Part shown: positions 31,876 to 42,620 of the stretch, piece after piece | Position numbering within the stretch: position 1 is the stretch's first letter | How the letters are laid out: every line of letters starts with the position of its first letter | The notes under the pieces: model-generated | Told to the model about the DNA's origin: nothing | What the model saw: only the letters and a program-made list of their open reading frames with translations | Database searches by the model: none | Source: Irineochytrium annulatum | Lineage: Eukaryota; Chytridiomycota; Chytridiomycetes; Chytridiales; Chytridiaceae | DNA length: 64,000 nt | NCBI GenBank assembly: GCA_027600665.1 | Contig: JADGJL010000033.1 | Location: 1-64,000, forward strand | Reading direction: 5' to 3' | Made by a program: the position numbers and the translations under genes

Positions 31876-32914
31876 GGTCACTGGCTCCATCATCAACTTC
31901 TCAAAGGGGGATCGCCGCTGCCCGCCTCCAAACAAAGGGCGATCTTACAAACAGGTAAATCTATAACTAAAGGGTATGGGGAGTGGTAAGTTACTAGGGT
32001 ACAAGGGTCTATGTCAGACTATGTGCAATAAATCCACTAAGTCCTATCTAACACTATCTATCTCTAGCTAAATATAAAAGAAACAATTAAATGAATAAAC
32101 TGCAAAATAAGCGAAACTAAATAAATAAATAGATAAGCAAGAAAACTAACTACTAAACACGTAACTAAGCTATCTACATTCATCCATGAGTCCCTGCACT
32201 CTTGGGCATAGTCGAATATATTTCTATACGACCGTCGCTTGGGAGACCTGGTCACCAGCTTCTACGGGCATTGTGCCGCAAGGAGCGCGCGCTAAAGTCA
32301 AGTGCCGGCGCATATGCAGCCAGGCACGCGCTAAATATAAATGGCTTGCAGTTGGGTGAGTATGAAGATGTAAAGTGAGTATGAGGGTGTAAATTGTATT
32401 ATTGTAAATGTGTTCTTGTTATTGTACAGAGTCCTGGGAAACGGTTTTGAACCCGTTCTCCGCAGGATAATGTCTCTGGGAAGTGCGACAATAAGTATGC
32501 GCTCGCTAACTTCACAAGCCATCCAATGGATTGGGCTGTTGGCCGTGTTGTGGCGGCGTCATGGAGACCATAGTGCTTGTAGATGGCTATTGGCAATGTC
32601 GTCAGCGTCTTGTTGATAAAGGCGTCAGGCAAATGCAGAATAATTTGTAGAAGCCAAAGTGATATGGTAGCTGAGGTGGTAAAAAGATAAAGAGATAAGG
32701 ATAACAAGAATAACGAGATAAACATGGATATATTTTCAAATATTCTTGGGAATATTCGTGCCCCTCACGCCAAGATAATCAGGAGGGGTACCGCTACAAC
32801 TCCGGACACTGCAATGAAGGTCTCAGGTCCGGCCCTGAGTGTTGGATGTGGGGTGCTAAATGCTGGAAATTTTAGGACTGTCAAGGACGGGGTAGTTAGT
32901 TGTAGGATATGATC

Positions 32915-32962
32915 GGTGTGATGGTGTTAATTCTATCAGGTGTGATCGTGTTAATTCTATGA
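32915..32962. repeat. 24-bp tandem duplication
   Basis: GGTGTGATGGTGTTAATTCT followed by ATCA (32915-32938) is repeated directly as 32939-32962, with two differences (G to C at unit position 9, C to G at position 23). Confidence 0.75.
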
Positions 32963-34473
32963 GGTAAAACTTTAGTTTCGCTATTTGATCACGTCCGTGA
33001 TAGTGGTTTTGGTCGTCGGCCGTGAGATTGCTCTTCGATTTGTAACGAGGCAGGTGTGTCGTTCGCTCAAAACTTGTACTTGAGATGTGCAATCACAAAT
33101 CAACTACTGATTATGCTCATTCCTTCACCTGATTGGACATTCTGAGGCAATTGAAATGACTGGTGCGAAGTTTCACATGCGCCCAATATTTTGACTCACC
33201 GGCATGCTATGCACCTCATTTCAAGAATGAGACGTGGTACAACGTATCTATACAGCATTGTCGGTTATGAAAGGCTGTAGATGACAGCATCCGCAACTCA
33301 GTCTCATCACTCAATTGAGTGTGGAATTGGCCCAACTTCGAGTCTTCACGCTTGCGTATATATCCTTCTCTAGCCTCCTTGAGTAATCTTATCATTGGTG
33401 CTCCTCCCTCAAGAAGGAGCGTGACTCTATCAGATGGGAACATTTGGAACTTGAAGCCAAATCACCTTTTAGCAATTATGGCATTTCGAACCTATATGTA
33501 TACAAACATATTGCTGGTATTGCGTTCCACGTGACATGTTCTTTACCCGTGATGTAACTCACACGTTGACTCCCAGAATTAGCCATAGGACTATTGAAGT
33601 TTGTATGCTGTTATGTGAAACTTTTATTGAACCAAAAGGCGTATTGGCAATATTTGTATGAAGGTACGGACGGTACCTAGCCAGCATTGGTTGTTTATCG
33701 TTTTCACTTCATTCACCATTAACACATGAGCGGATGCTCCCTTGCCCTATGGCAAGTCATTTGACACCCACGCCGTGCGCCCTTACCTCACGACGCGCAC
33801 GCCTCGCCCAACGGAGAGATATGGGCTTACTCCATATTTCCAACAACTTAGATCGTCTACTGGGTTGGGATATTGTCTTGTCCCCTATGGGCCTTGCACT
33901 GTGTCCCTCAGAACGCACCACGCAACGTGTCTCACCTTGCGTGTCATCCGGCTTAGTGCTCCAGTTAGGATAGGGTTACCTGTTTTAGCTGGCGAGCTTT
34001 GGAGGCTACAAAGCTGAGGACGTGACAACGCGCAGTTTTGAATGCGTAGCTGCTGGCTTTCGCCCATGCCCAAACATATCGGCGTCCCCTCGGGAGGTTA
34101 TTGATAGTGACATTATCTGCTTAAACTTCTGCCACCAGTCCACGACGGCTGGTGTGTCATCACGATGGATGGTGCTTACCGCCGCACACGATGCACCCAA
34201 GGGACTGAAACAAGCATTCGCCCTACGGCACGTGAAACCTTTGATCTTCGATGATTACTTATTTTTATTTTTTTATTTCGCTTTTGTAGTTTGTTTGCCG
34301 CTGTTTTGGCTCCTTTTTCCGCTAGCGGCGATTAACTTTTGCAGCGTCGTCGCCACGCCCTGGGGTAAAACCTATGACGGCCTAACTGCTGCTACCGTGG
34401 GTCAAATTTGTCGAAATACATAAATGTTGTCGTTGATGGATAACAAAGAGTCCTATACTGGTACTTCCGCGAG

Positions 34474-36366
34474 ATGAAGCAGACAAAGCTGAACTTTGTA
34501 CCTGCCGCGCAGTCGCGGAAACGGGACGGGGATGGAACCTTGCGGAAGGACAGGAGCAACTCTTCTCCACCGGCGCCAAAATCGTCTTTCGTCTCTACTC
34601 CGAGCCAGCCCAAACAGCCTATTACCCACATCGACTTAACCGATGACGGCGACAGCTCTGACATGTGGAAAAGCGGATACGTCAGACTGCCATGCTCTCC
34701 TGGGAACACGATCACAACAAAGAACGGAGCGAAAGAATCAAGGTGGAATGTGATCAAGGCACACCTATCGAAGACTTTCCAAAATCCGGAAGATATCGAG
34801 GTACTAGAATCACATCCGAAAGCATTTGCTGACTGTAGAAAGCATGCGATCATGTCTTACAGCACAATAAAGCCCAGCGAAAGAACTTTTTCTGGCCTCA
34901 CTCATTACTTGATTGAGCTTGCAAGTGACACGACCTACCTCTTTGAAACCTTGTTCCCGCGAATGGCGGAGCTGGCCCTAAAGCTTCCCGAGATCATCCG
35001 GAGCCCAATTCCGCTTATGCAATCTGGTCAAAACGTCGCTCTCACTTTCTCCCAGTTGCAGGTGTGCTAATCGGACGACGCCACCTTAACTCCTGATAAA
35101 GATAGGATCATTGTTGGCAAACGCGTTTTTCTGCACATTCCCCTTTCGCTCTTTCGCGAGAAACGGCACGGAATACGAAAGCTATCCATCCGTTAACTTC
35201 CACCGCTTGTTTGAAGGCGATGGCGATATGGGCATGTGCTCGCCTGTGACCCAAGCAAAGCTCGATGGCATACTTGCGTATTTCAGACGAATCACCACCT
35301 CAGGTAGAAATATGCGAGCGGAATGAATTAAAGCAAAAGAAGAACCGACTGGGAAGGTCACGTTTGTCCGGCGAGCACTCAGTGATGAAGAGGTGCCGAC
35401 GTGGCCGAGTCTCACCGATAAGATACTGGGTTGCGACATCCGAACCAATGGGACCATAGAGGATGACGGATTCGGAATGTTGCAGCTTGATTTCGCGAAC
35501 AAGATTATAGGAGGTAATGCCAGTCAATTTTAATTGTTGTTAACCTCGTTGCAAGGTGGTGTTCTTGGGCACGTAAGGTTCCCTACGTGTTACGTCGCTT
35601 AACGTGGTTGTAGGGCGCCGTCCAGGAGGAAATTCGTTTTATAATTAACCCTGAGCTGATAGCGTCGCGTCTAATAATCGAAGAGATGGACGACAACGAG
35701 GCGGTATCCGTGGTTGGGGCCGAACGGTATTCGAACTACCAGGGCTATGCGCAGTCCTTCGAGTGGCTATCGGAGCATAGTGACACAACTCCAACGTATG
35801 CATTGTCGGTCGACATCGTACTTACGTTCAGCAGTGATACGCTTGGTCGGAGAAAGTGCGAAATCGTTGCAATCGACGCTTTGCGTTTCCGGCCTAGATC
35901 CTTTGATCAATATAAGCGGACGTCCATACAGCGGGAGATCAATAAAGCGTATTGCGGTTTCTTATACAACGAGTTCTCTTGCTTTCCACCAGAGACGCCA
36001 ATCGCTACCGGTTTGCATTCATTGCGTTCCTACGGTGCTAATGTTGTTTTAAAGGAAATTGGGGATGCGGTGCATTCAATGGGGATCCGGAACTGAAGGC
36101 CCTAATACAACTTATTGCTGCAAGTAAAGCAAAGAGAAAGCTAGTTTACTTCACATTTGGGGACGAGGCTTTTCGAAAGAAGCTTGACAGGATGCACAAG
36201 GTGCTTTTAGATTCAGGTGTTACGTGCGGTACGATTTATCCCGCTTCATATGCATGACTAATCTACGAATGCAGGCAAGCTGTTTAACCTGCTGTCGACC
36301 TTCTACCGAGAAATGGATGAGGGGCAGTCCCTCTTCGAATACGTTCGCCAAAGGGTCCGCAACTAA
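34474..36366 (+). CDS. PARG: Poly(ADP-ribose) glycohydrolase (PARG)
   Basis: Hydrolyses poly(ADP-ribose) after PARP signalling. Seven exons (34474-35061, 35102-35303, 35340-35513, 35556-35572, 35614-36010, 36055-36228, 36275-36366) sum to 1644 nt, or 547 residues. Landmarks: LTFSQLQIGSLLANAFFCTF, SVNFHRLF, LDFANKIIGGGVLGHGAVQE followed by EIRFIINPELIASRLIIEEM (the GGG-x7-QEE catalytic signature), DDNEAVSVVGAERYSNYQGY and EINKAYCGF. The C-terminal block is IATGNWGCGAFNGDPELKAL, then YFTFGDEAF. Exon 4 is only 17 nt and encodes most of the Gly-rich catalytic loop. The N-terminus carries KQTKLNF (PIP-box-like, spacing one residue short) and the SUMO-interacting motif HIDLTDDGDSSD near residues 51-62. 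Its stop codon overlaps that of the convergent DEAH helicase. Confidence 0.95.
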
Positions 36367-38882
36367 ACAGACGACGCGGCGTTGTGCCGATAGTAATGAT
36401 CTCCCAAGCTTTGAAGCCACTCGGCCGATATTGAGGAGGTGTTTCTCATGTATTGCTTTGACGTCATGGTCTTGTACATTTAGATGCATGTGAGGAATGA
36501 ATATATGACTTACCAGTTCGTGAAACATAACCATTTCTGGCTTCCGACGGAACAAGACCGACGCAGGGTGGATATATGCAATCTAACGTGTTACGGATGA
36601 TGGATGAGGGTCGCCGCACGCTACCTGCTTGGTTGACAACGTCTTGTAGCTTCCGTTCGCTTGCAAAACGGCAACATTTTCGAAAAATCCATGCAAAAAG
36701 CATTGCAAAACCGAGTCAACTTCAATGTCGCAAGACGCATGCGGGGGAATGCCTATTGAAGAACAGAAGGACTGTAACTGCCGGCGAATGTCCTTGAGAA
36801 TTCGTTAGCTGTCGGCAGATTCCAACATGGGCCGCACCTTCGATTGCCGTAAAGGCCGCCCGTTGATAAAGTTTTCCTCACACCAACTCTTGTTGCCTTC
36901 GGCCTCTTCGTATCCTCTCAGTACGTTGAGGAGTGTTAAATGATCCCCTATATATTAGTGTCTATACAGCTAAACCCAAGTTCACCTTGATAACTGACAA
37001 ACTGCTTTTTAGCCTCGGCCGCGTCTTCCCGTTTGTCATTCGGAGAAAAGAAAATGTTTTCTACACTCAAAAGGGAGATAATTGCAATAATCTCCGCCGT
37101 GCAGCTAAATTCCTATAGCTAATTTAACAAAAATGCAAAAGGAAGCACTAGAAAAAACAACACCTTCGACTTAATGAGGACTTTCGCGAGGTTCGGGTCG
37201 ATCGGAAATTGAGCCATGAGTCTCCCTGCCAATATTAGTAAAAAGGGATAATAAGTGATGCAACCTTCCTCGGTCAACTTTCCCGCCGAGTTAACCGCTT
37301 GCAACGCATAAAGGTGCTCAAATGCTCTTACAACTAAATCTCGGGTTATCTTTTGTTTAGGAAAGTACTTCATACTTGAAGCCTTTTCCGGTCGATCGAT
37401 GTAGTCAAAATTCACGACGTCCTCGACGCCAAAGGCAATCATCATCAGCAAAACGTTTGAAAGGTTACATCTGTGCAACGTAAGAGCATTAATGCGGCGA
37501 TGATCCCACCGTAGGATTTCGGGCTTCGTGCTTTCACTCATTGCATTGTAAGCCTTCTCGGTATAAAGACGGTAGCAGACACCCGGAGCCTATTGACGTA
37601 TCATTAAAAGTATGATACACACTAACGCAACCTCTCGTCCGGCGCGCCCCGTCCGTTGATTTGCCGAAGATTTAGAGATCGGCGTTACTGTCAGCGACTC
37701 CATGCCTGAGCATTTATTAAATAATTTTCCCCAATGGCAGCATACCTATGGCCGGCATAAAGTTTCTCACTTTCACCATGCCGGTATCTATAACGTATCT
37801 GATGCCGCTGATTGTAATCGACGTTTCGGCAACGTTGGTGGCAAGAATGATTTTCCTGCAATTAGCGGGCGCAGGGCTGAATACTCTTGCTTGCTGCGCC
37901 GCCGGTAGCGATGCAAAGAGGGGGCAAATTAACATCTGCGCTGCGTAAGTTTAGGAAGCGCATTTATGTCTATCACCTCCATTGCGTTCGGAGGCAATTC
38001 CCAGACGTGATCGTTAAGCATTTTTGCAACGGATTCTATCTCTTCTTGGCCTTGGGTGCGTTTATTACATTTCTATAAAAGCTTTTTACCTGTGAGAAAC
38101 ACCAAAATATCTCCCGGGGGACTCTCTACGTGGACTTGAAAAGCAGCGACAAGCGCGGCGTCGGCGTAATCGTCTAACTCACTTGCAACGTTGAACATGC
38201 GAACGGCATGTTGGCGACCGCTAATTTCCAAAATCTCCGCACTTGGAATGAGCTAAACATGAGGTCTCTCCATACCAAACCACGTACTTGCCAAAATATG
38301 CCGCAAACTTTTTGGCGTCAAGGGTCGCTGACATAACCACTATCTTGAGCTCCGGTCTCTTTTGTTGAATGCCTTTCACCATCCCGAACAGGATGTCCGT
38401 CCGTAGTGTGCGCTCATGAGCTTCATCAAGAATCACGACAGAATACTTCTTCAATAAGTTGTCGGAGAGCAACTCTCGCAGGAGCATCCCGTCAGTCATA
38501 AATTTTATTCGTGTTGCATTCGAAGTTTTGTCATCGAAACGAATAGAATATCCGACCTTCAACAGTAAGCTATCTGAGCAACAAAGAATAAAACTAACGC
38601 GCTCCCCCAATGCAACCCCGCGCTCCTCTGCGACCCTTTTGGCAAGTGACGTGGCAGCAACACGCCGAGGCTGCGTGATGGCGATCACGCCTTGCTCACA
38701 ATAGCCGGCATCGGCCAAGTACTGCGGGATCTCTGCGGAAAGCAAACGGTGTTCGTTAGGGCAACAACGCGAGCACAATTACGCGTCGTTTTCCCTGAGC
38801 CCGTCTCTCCAACAAGGACCACAGTAGCGTTCGCTTTCACGGCTGCTAATATCCTTTGGCGGTCTTCGCAAACATCAGGCAA
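36363..38882 (-). CDS. DEAH-box RNA helicase, DHX33-like
   Basis: DEAH/RHA helicases remodel RNPs; DHX33 acts in the nucleolus and in translation in animals. From the amino side: [29 protein letters not shown] joined to [20 protein letters not shown] (motif I region), [44 protein letters not shown], and [17 protein letters not shown]. Downstream come [38 protein letters not shown] followed by [10 protein letters not shown], the helicase-associated domain ([16 protein letters not shown]), [18 protein letters not shown] and [18 protein letters not shown]. The last exon (36470-36363) gives [20 protein letters not shown] and ends AASSV. This matches DHX33 rather than the splicing DEAH proteins by its HPSSVLF and YMRD-WL tail. 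The start codon was not found: the frame is open to about 38882 without a clear ATG, so a short 5' exon is missing. Confidence 0.85.
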
Positions 38883-38973
38883 GTATGGCGAACATCAATA
38901 CCGGCCGCGATGGGCAGTTCAGGGTGTTGGTTGCGACTCTTGGTCTTCATTGTCCATTGTCAAAAAATTGTAA

Positions 38974-38989
38974 GCGACTTCGACTTCGC
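38974..38989 (+). promoter_or_regulatory. Recurrent promoter element, copy 3 (GCGACTTCGACTTCGC)
   Basis: Lies in the divergent DHX33-like/PRP6 promoter, about 40 bp upstream of the PRP6 ATG. The first 15 bases are identical to the copy at 6771-6785. Confidence 0.4.
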
Positions 38990-39027
38990 AATTGTCAACT
39001 GCTCTCGACGCGATCCATCCCCTTACC

Positions 39028-41799
39028 ATGGCTGCTCGCCTGCAGGCAGATTTTCTGTCAAAGAAGCCGCCACCGAACTATATTGCCGGCTTGGGGCGTG
39101 GTGCAACCGGATTCACGACCCGGTCGGATATTGGTCCTGCGCGAGAGTCCGCGCCCGAAGCCGACAAGCCGCCCGTTGCTACCGCCCCTCCTCCCGAGAG
39201 GAAGCCCGAAGACGATGACGACGAGAGATTTCAAGATCCGGACAACGAGACTGGCCTTTTCGCCAGTCTACCGTACGAGGCCGACGATGAGGAGGCAGAC
39301 AAAATCTATGAAAGCGTTGATAAGAAGATGGACGAGAGGCGGAGGATCAGAAGAGAGGCGCGCGAACGCGAGGAGCTGGAGCGCTACCGCAAGGAGAACC
39401 CGAAGATTCAGCAGCAATTCGCAGACTTGAAAAGAGGACTTGCCGAAGTTTCGCACGAGGAGTGGGCGAACCTACCTGAAGTTGGCGATATGGTGCGGAA
39501 GCGGGGAAAGAAGAACAACATGCGGCTGGCGGAGAGATACACGCCAGTGCCGGACAGTGTGCTCTTGGGCAGCAGCGGTCGCGAGGGTTCTCAGGGATAT
39601 TTGAGCGCTCTCGACTCGAAACAGCAACAACTCGGAGGGCTTGCGACGCCCGCGGCTTCACCATCAGATGGGACGCTCACAGATTTCGTTCAATTTGGGC
39701 AAGCCCGCGACAAGGTGCTCGGGCTGAAGCTAGATCAAATCTCTGATTCCGTATCAGGACAAACAACCATCGACCCCAAGGGATACCTTACAGATTTGAA
39801 CAGCATTGTGGTCAAGAGTGACGCGGAAATCAGCGACATTAAGAAGGCTCGGCAACTATTAAGGTCTGTGACTACAACGAACCCGAAGCACGCTCCAGGC
39901 TGGATCGCCGCTGCTAGGCTTGAAGAAGTCGCTCAGAAAATGGTGGCTGCCCGCGAGATCATTGGGAAGGGCTGCGAAGAGTGCCCGAAGAGCGAGGATG
40001 TATGGCTCGAAGCAGCCCGGTTGAACAACAATGAAAATGCGAAAATCATCCTTGCGAACGCCGTGCGACATATACCGCAGTCTGTGAAGATTTGGCTGCG
40101 AGCGATGAGTCTCGAAACCGACGTGAAGTCGCAAAAGAGGGTTCTTCGTCGAGCTTTAGAATTCGTTCCGAACTCTGTGAAATTGTGGAAAGCCGCCGTC
40201 TCGTTAGAAGAGGATCCGGAGGATGCAAGAATTTTGTTGTCGCGAGCCGTCGAGTGCGTCCCGCTTTCTGTCGAACTGTGGTTAGCGCTGGCACGGCTGG
40301 AATCCTACGAGAACGCGAAGAAGGTTTTGAACAAGGCCCGCCAGTCTATACCTACGTCGCACGAGGTCTGGATCACGGCAGCGAAGTTGGAGGAGACGCA
40401 AGGGAAGCAGCCGATGGTAGAGAAATTGATTTCAAACGCTGTAAAGGCGTTGGCTGAGAAGGGGTCGAGTCTGGATCGAGATCAGTGGCTTAAGGAGGCG
40501 GAAAGTTGCGAGAAGGACGGATTCGTTGCGGTGGCGCAAGCCATCGTCAAGGCGACGTTGGGTATGGATGTGGAGGAAGAAGATCGGAAAGCAACGTGGT
40601 TGCAGGATGCGGAGAGCGCGATAGCTAATGGGGCCATCGCGACAGCTCGGGCCATGTACGCTTACGCATTACAAGAATTCCCGGGAAAGAAATCCATTTG
40701 GCGGCTAGCGGCGATTTTGGAGAAGACGCATGGGAGTCGCGAATCCTTGGAGGAAGTACTACAGCGTGCCATTCGTCACTGCCCACAAGCCGAGATCCTT
40801 TGGCTTATGGCCGCGAAAGAGAAGTGGGTGAATGGCGATCTTCCCGGTGCGAAGAAAATCCTCGAGAGCGCGTTCGAGGCAAACCCTAATTCTGAGCAAA
40901 TTTGGCTCGCGGCAATCAAGCTCGAAGTTGAGACGGGCGAGTACGACAATGCGCAGAAGCTGCTCCGGAAGGCGCGAGAGAAGGCGGATACGGAGAAAGT
41001 GTGGATGAAGTCTGTGCAATTGGAGCGGCAGTTAAAGCACATCGATATTGCTTTGGCTCTATTGGATGAGGCGCTCGCGAAGTTTCCTACGTTTGCCAAG
41101 TTGTGGATGATCAAGGGTCAAATTGAAGACGCTGAGAAGAACAACATCGGATTAGCCAGGGAGACCTACGCTAGAGGCCTAAAGCACATTCCGAAATGCA
41201 TTCCGCTTTGGATTCTGGCGTCGAGGTTGGAGGAGCGCGCAGGCCTGCTTATCAAGGCGCGGGCGATGTTGGAGCGGGCACGGTTGCTAAACCCGAAGAC
41301 GCCAGAACTGTGGTGTGAGGCCATCAAAGTCGAATTCCGAGCCAATAATCAACCGATGGCGAAGGCGATGATTGCAAAATCTTTACAAGAGTGTCCGACG
41401 TCGGGGATGTTGTGGGCGGAGGCAATTTTGGCGGAACCGAGACCGCAGAGGAAGTCTAGGTCGATGGATGCGTTGAAGAAGTGCGAAAACGACCCTGCGG
41501 TTTTGGTAACGGTCGCGCGGCTGTTTTGGTCGGAGAGGAAAGTGGATAAAGCTAGGAATTGGTTTGGGAGGGCCGTGAAAGTGAACCCCGAGATCGGCGA
41601 CTCTTGGGCTTGGTGGTTAAAATTTGAAATTATGCACGGGGACGAAGCGCAGCGGGCGGATATTATAGCGAAATGTCTGGCGGCGCAACCAAAATACGGA
41701 GAGTACTGGCAGCCAGTTGCAAAAAACGTAGCTAATTGGGGAAAGAAGGAGGACCAGATTTTAAAAGAGGTCGTAGCGTTGTTACCAGCGGCGCTTTAG
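39028..41799 (+). CDS. PRP6: PRP6/PRPF6, U5 and U4/U6.U5 tri-snRNP splicing factor
   Basis: Scaffold that bridges U5 and U4/U6 snRNPs in the spliceosome. It starts MAARLQADFLSKKPPPNYIA and continues GLGRGATGFTTRSDIGPARE, the PRP1 N-terminal signature. SLPYEADDEEADKIYESVDK, NPKIQQQFADLKRGLAEVSH and QISDSVSGQTTIDPKGYLTD follow. The rest is about 20 HAT/TPR-like repeats (for example VLRRALEFVPNSVKLWKAAV, AVECVPLSVELWLALARLES). The chosen ATG (39028) gives 923 residues, near the human 941; an upstream in-frame ATG at 38992 would add 12. The entire gene is one uninterrupted reading frame, unlike almost every neighbour. Shares its promoter with the divergent DEAH helicase. Confidence 0.97.
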   Translation: MAARLQADFLSKKPPPNYIAGLGRGATGFTTRSDIGPARESAPEADKPPVATAPPPERKPEDDDDERFQDPDNETGLFASLPYEADDEEADKIYESVDKKMDERRRIRREAREREELERYRKENPKIQQQFADLKRGLAEVSHEEWANLPEVGDMVRKRGKKNNMRLAERYTPVPDSVLLGSSGREGSQGYLSALDSKQQQLGGLATPAASPSDGTLTDFVQFGQARDKVLGLKLDQISDSVSGQTTIDPKGYLTDLNSIVVKSDAEISDIKKARQLLRSVTTTNPKHAPGWIAAARLEEVAQKMVAAREIIGKGCEECPKSEDVWLEAARLNNNENAKIILANAVRHIPQSVKIWLRAMSLETDVKSQKRVLRRALEFVPNSVKLWKAAVSLEEDPEDARILLSRAVECVPLSVELWLALARLESYENAKKVLNKARQSIPTSHEVWITAAKLEETQGKQPMVEKLISNAVKALAEKGSSLDRDQWLKEAESCEKDGFVAVAQAIVKATLGMDVEEEDRKATWLQDAESAIANGAIATARAMYAYALQEFPGKKSIWRLAAILEKTHGSRESLEEVLQRAIRHCPQAEILWLMAAKEKWVNGDLPGAKKILESAFEANPNSEQIWLAAIKLEVETGEYDNAQKLLRKAREKADTEKVWMKSVQLERQLKHIDIALALLDEALAKFPTFAKLWMIKGQIEDAEKNNIGLARETYARGLKHIPKCIPLWILASRLEERAGLLIKARAMLERARLLNPKTPELWCEAIKVEFRANNQPMAKAMIAKSLQECPTSGMLWAEAILAEPRPQRKSRSMDALKKCENDPAVLVTVARLFWSERKVDKARNWFGRAVKVNPEIGDSWAWWLKFEIMHGDEAQRADIIAKCLAAQPKYGEYWQPVAKNVANWGKKEDQILKEVVALLPAAL

Positions 41800-42003
41800 C
41801 GCAAATAATCTTTAATGAATGCTTTTAATCAACAACATTGAAATGAGCACCAAAAGCCACCGGCAGCCGTTAGCAAAACCCCACATCAACAATCCAGAGA
41901 AGCGCAAGACCAAGAGAGACACCCATTCTCAACGACAAGCAGATGTATTCATCCAAGCGTTATTTCTAAAGCTGCGTTAGCGTGCAAAACCACCGAAAGT
42001 GCT

Positions 42004-42281
42004 TTAAACCTTGATCAAGCCAGCCGCATTGTAAGTCGAGTAGAAGAGCGAGCCACCGACGAGCGTCAACGTCAGCCCGAACCAGACCTTGTCGTACGGC
42101 TTGCGGACAAAGACGGGAACGTGGCCCTCCTGCTGCCAGAAGCGGCGAGCCTGTATTTCCGAGGCACGGATTCCAGCATCGAACGGCCTGTTTTCACAAC
42201 GGGTCAGCAATAACCCCGCTCCCAGTCTTAAGCAGACGGCCTCACTCACCCTACGACCGCCTTCACGATCTGCTTCATCAT
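42004..42281 (-). CDS. Small inner-membrane protein, cytochrome c oxidase subunit 7A-like
   Basis: Two exons (42281-42250 and 42187-42004) sum to 216 nt, or 71 residues. The product starts MMKQIVKAVVGPFDAGIR, then ASEIQARRFWQQEGHVPVFV. A charged KPYDKVW comes before a single hydrophobic segment FGLTLTLVGGSLFYSTYN, and the protein ends LIKV. The size, the GHVPVFVRK motif before one transmembrane helix and the short tail fit COX7A-family subunits of complex IV (compare LPVYLKGG before the helix in animal COX7A). The match is by pattern only; another single-pass mitochondrial subunit is possible. Confidence 0.6.
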
Positions 42282-42471
42282 CTTGGGGTTAGTTCGCTCT
42301 GGGTAATGCTCACAACGATGGCGTCTAATTCTGGTTCAGAGGCCTTTTGCTGTTTTTCGCTGCCGCGCTGGGGACGACAGCTCGGCAGGTCGCTGGGTCG
42401 AGTCGGATGACCCGTGCGTTGGGGTCCTCGTGTGATGTCTCGCAATCGCGGTATGTACTTGGTCGTCCGCT

Positions 42472-42542
42472 CTGTCCGCGCTGTCCGCGTCGTTGATAAG
42501 TTGTCTTAGTGTTGTTAGCTCATCGTGTTGTTAGCTCATCGT
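42472..42542. repeat. Two short tandem duplications
   Basis: CTGTCCGCG is present twice in tandem (42472-42489) and GTTGTTAGCTCATCGT twice, perfectly (42511-42526 and 42527-42542). They lie in the 339-bp gap between the COX7A-like start and the DBP10 stop; nothing else is seen in that gap. Confidence 0.8.
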
Positions 42543-42620
42543 AAGTCCTGTAGCTAAATTCTCTGTACGTGTAGATACGCTCAAAGATAATGCCACGCAT
42601 AATCTTTCACAGTATTATCA

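Larger units (their letters stand above)
29531..34473. other. 4.9-kb gene-poor stretch
   Basis: The longest interval without a supported gene. Six-frame translations give only short frames without family resemblance. AT-rich from about 32030 to 32160. Contains an imperfect inverted repeat (31808-31875) and a 24-bp tandem duplication (32915-32962), listed separately. It may hold decayed mobile DNA, but I saw no convincing reverse transcriptase, integrase, transposase or terminal repeats by eye. No tRNA or rRNA was recognised. Confidence 0.5.

Noticed and set aside
38882..38954. ATG giving MKTKSRNQHPELPIAAG as start of the DEAH helicase
   Set aside because: ELPI looks attractive, but its frame does not join LPDVCEDRQ and no acceptor lies between; the start was left unresolved.
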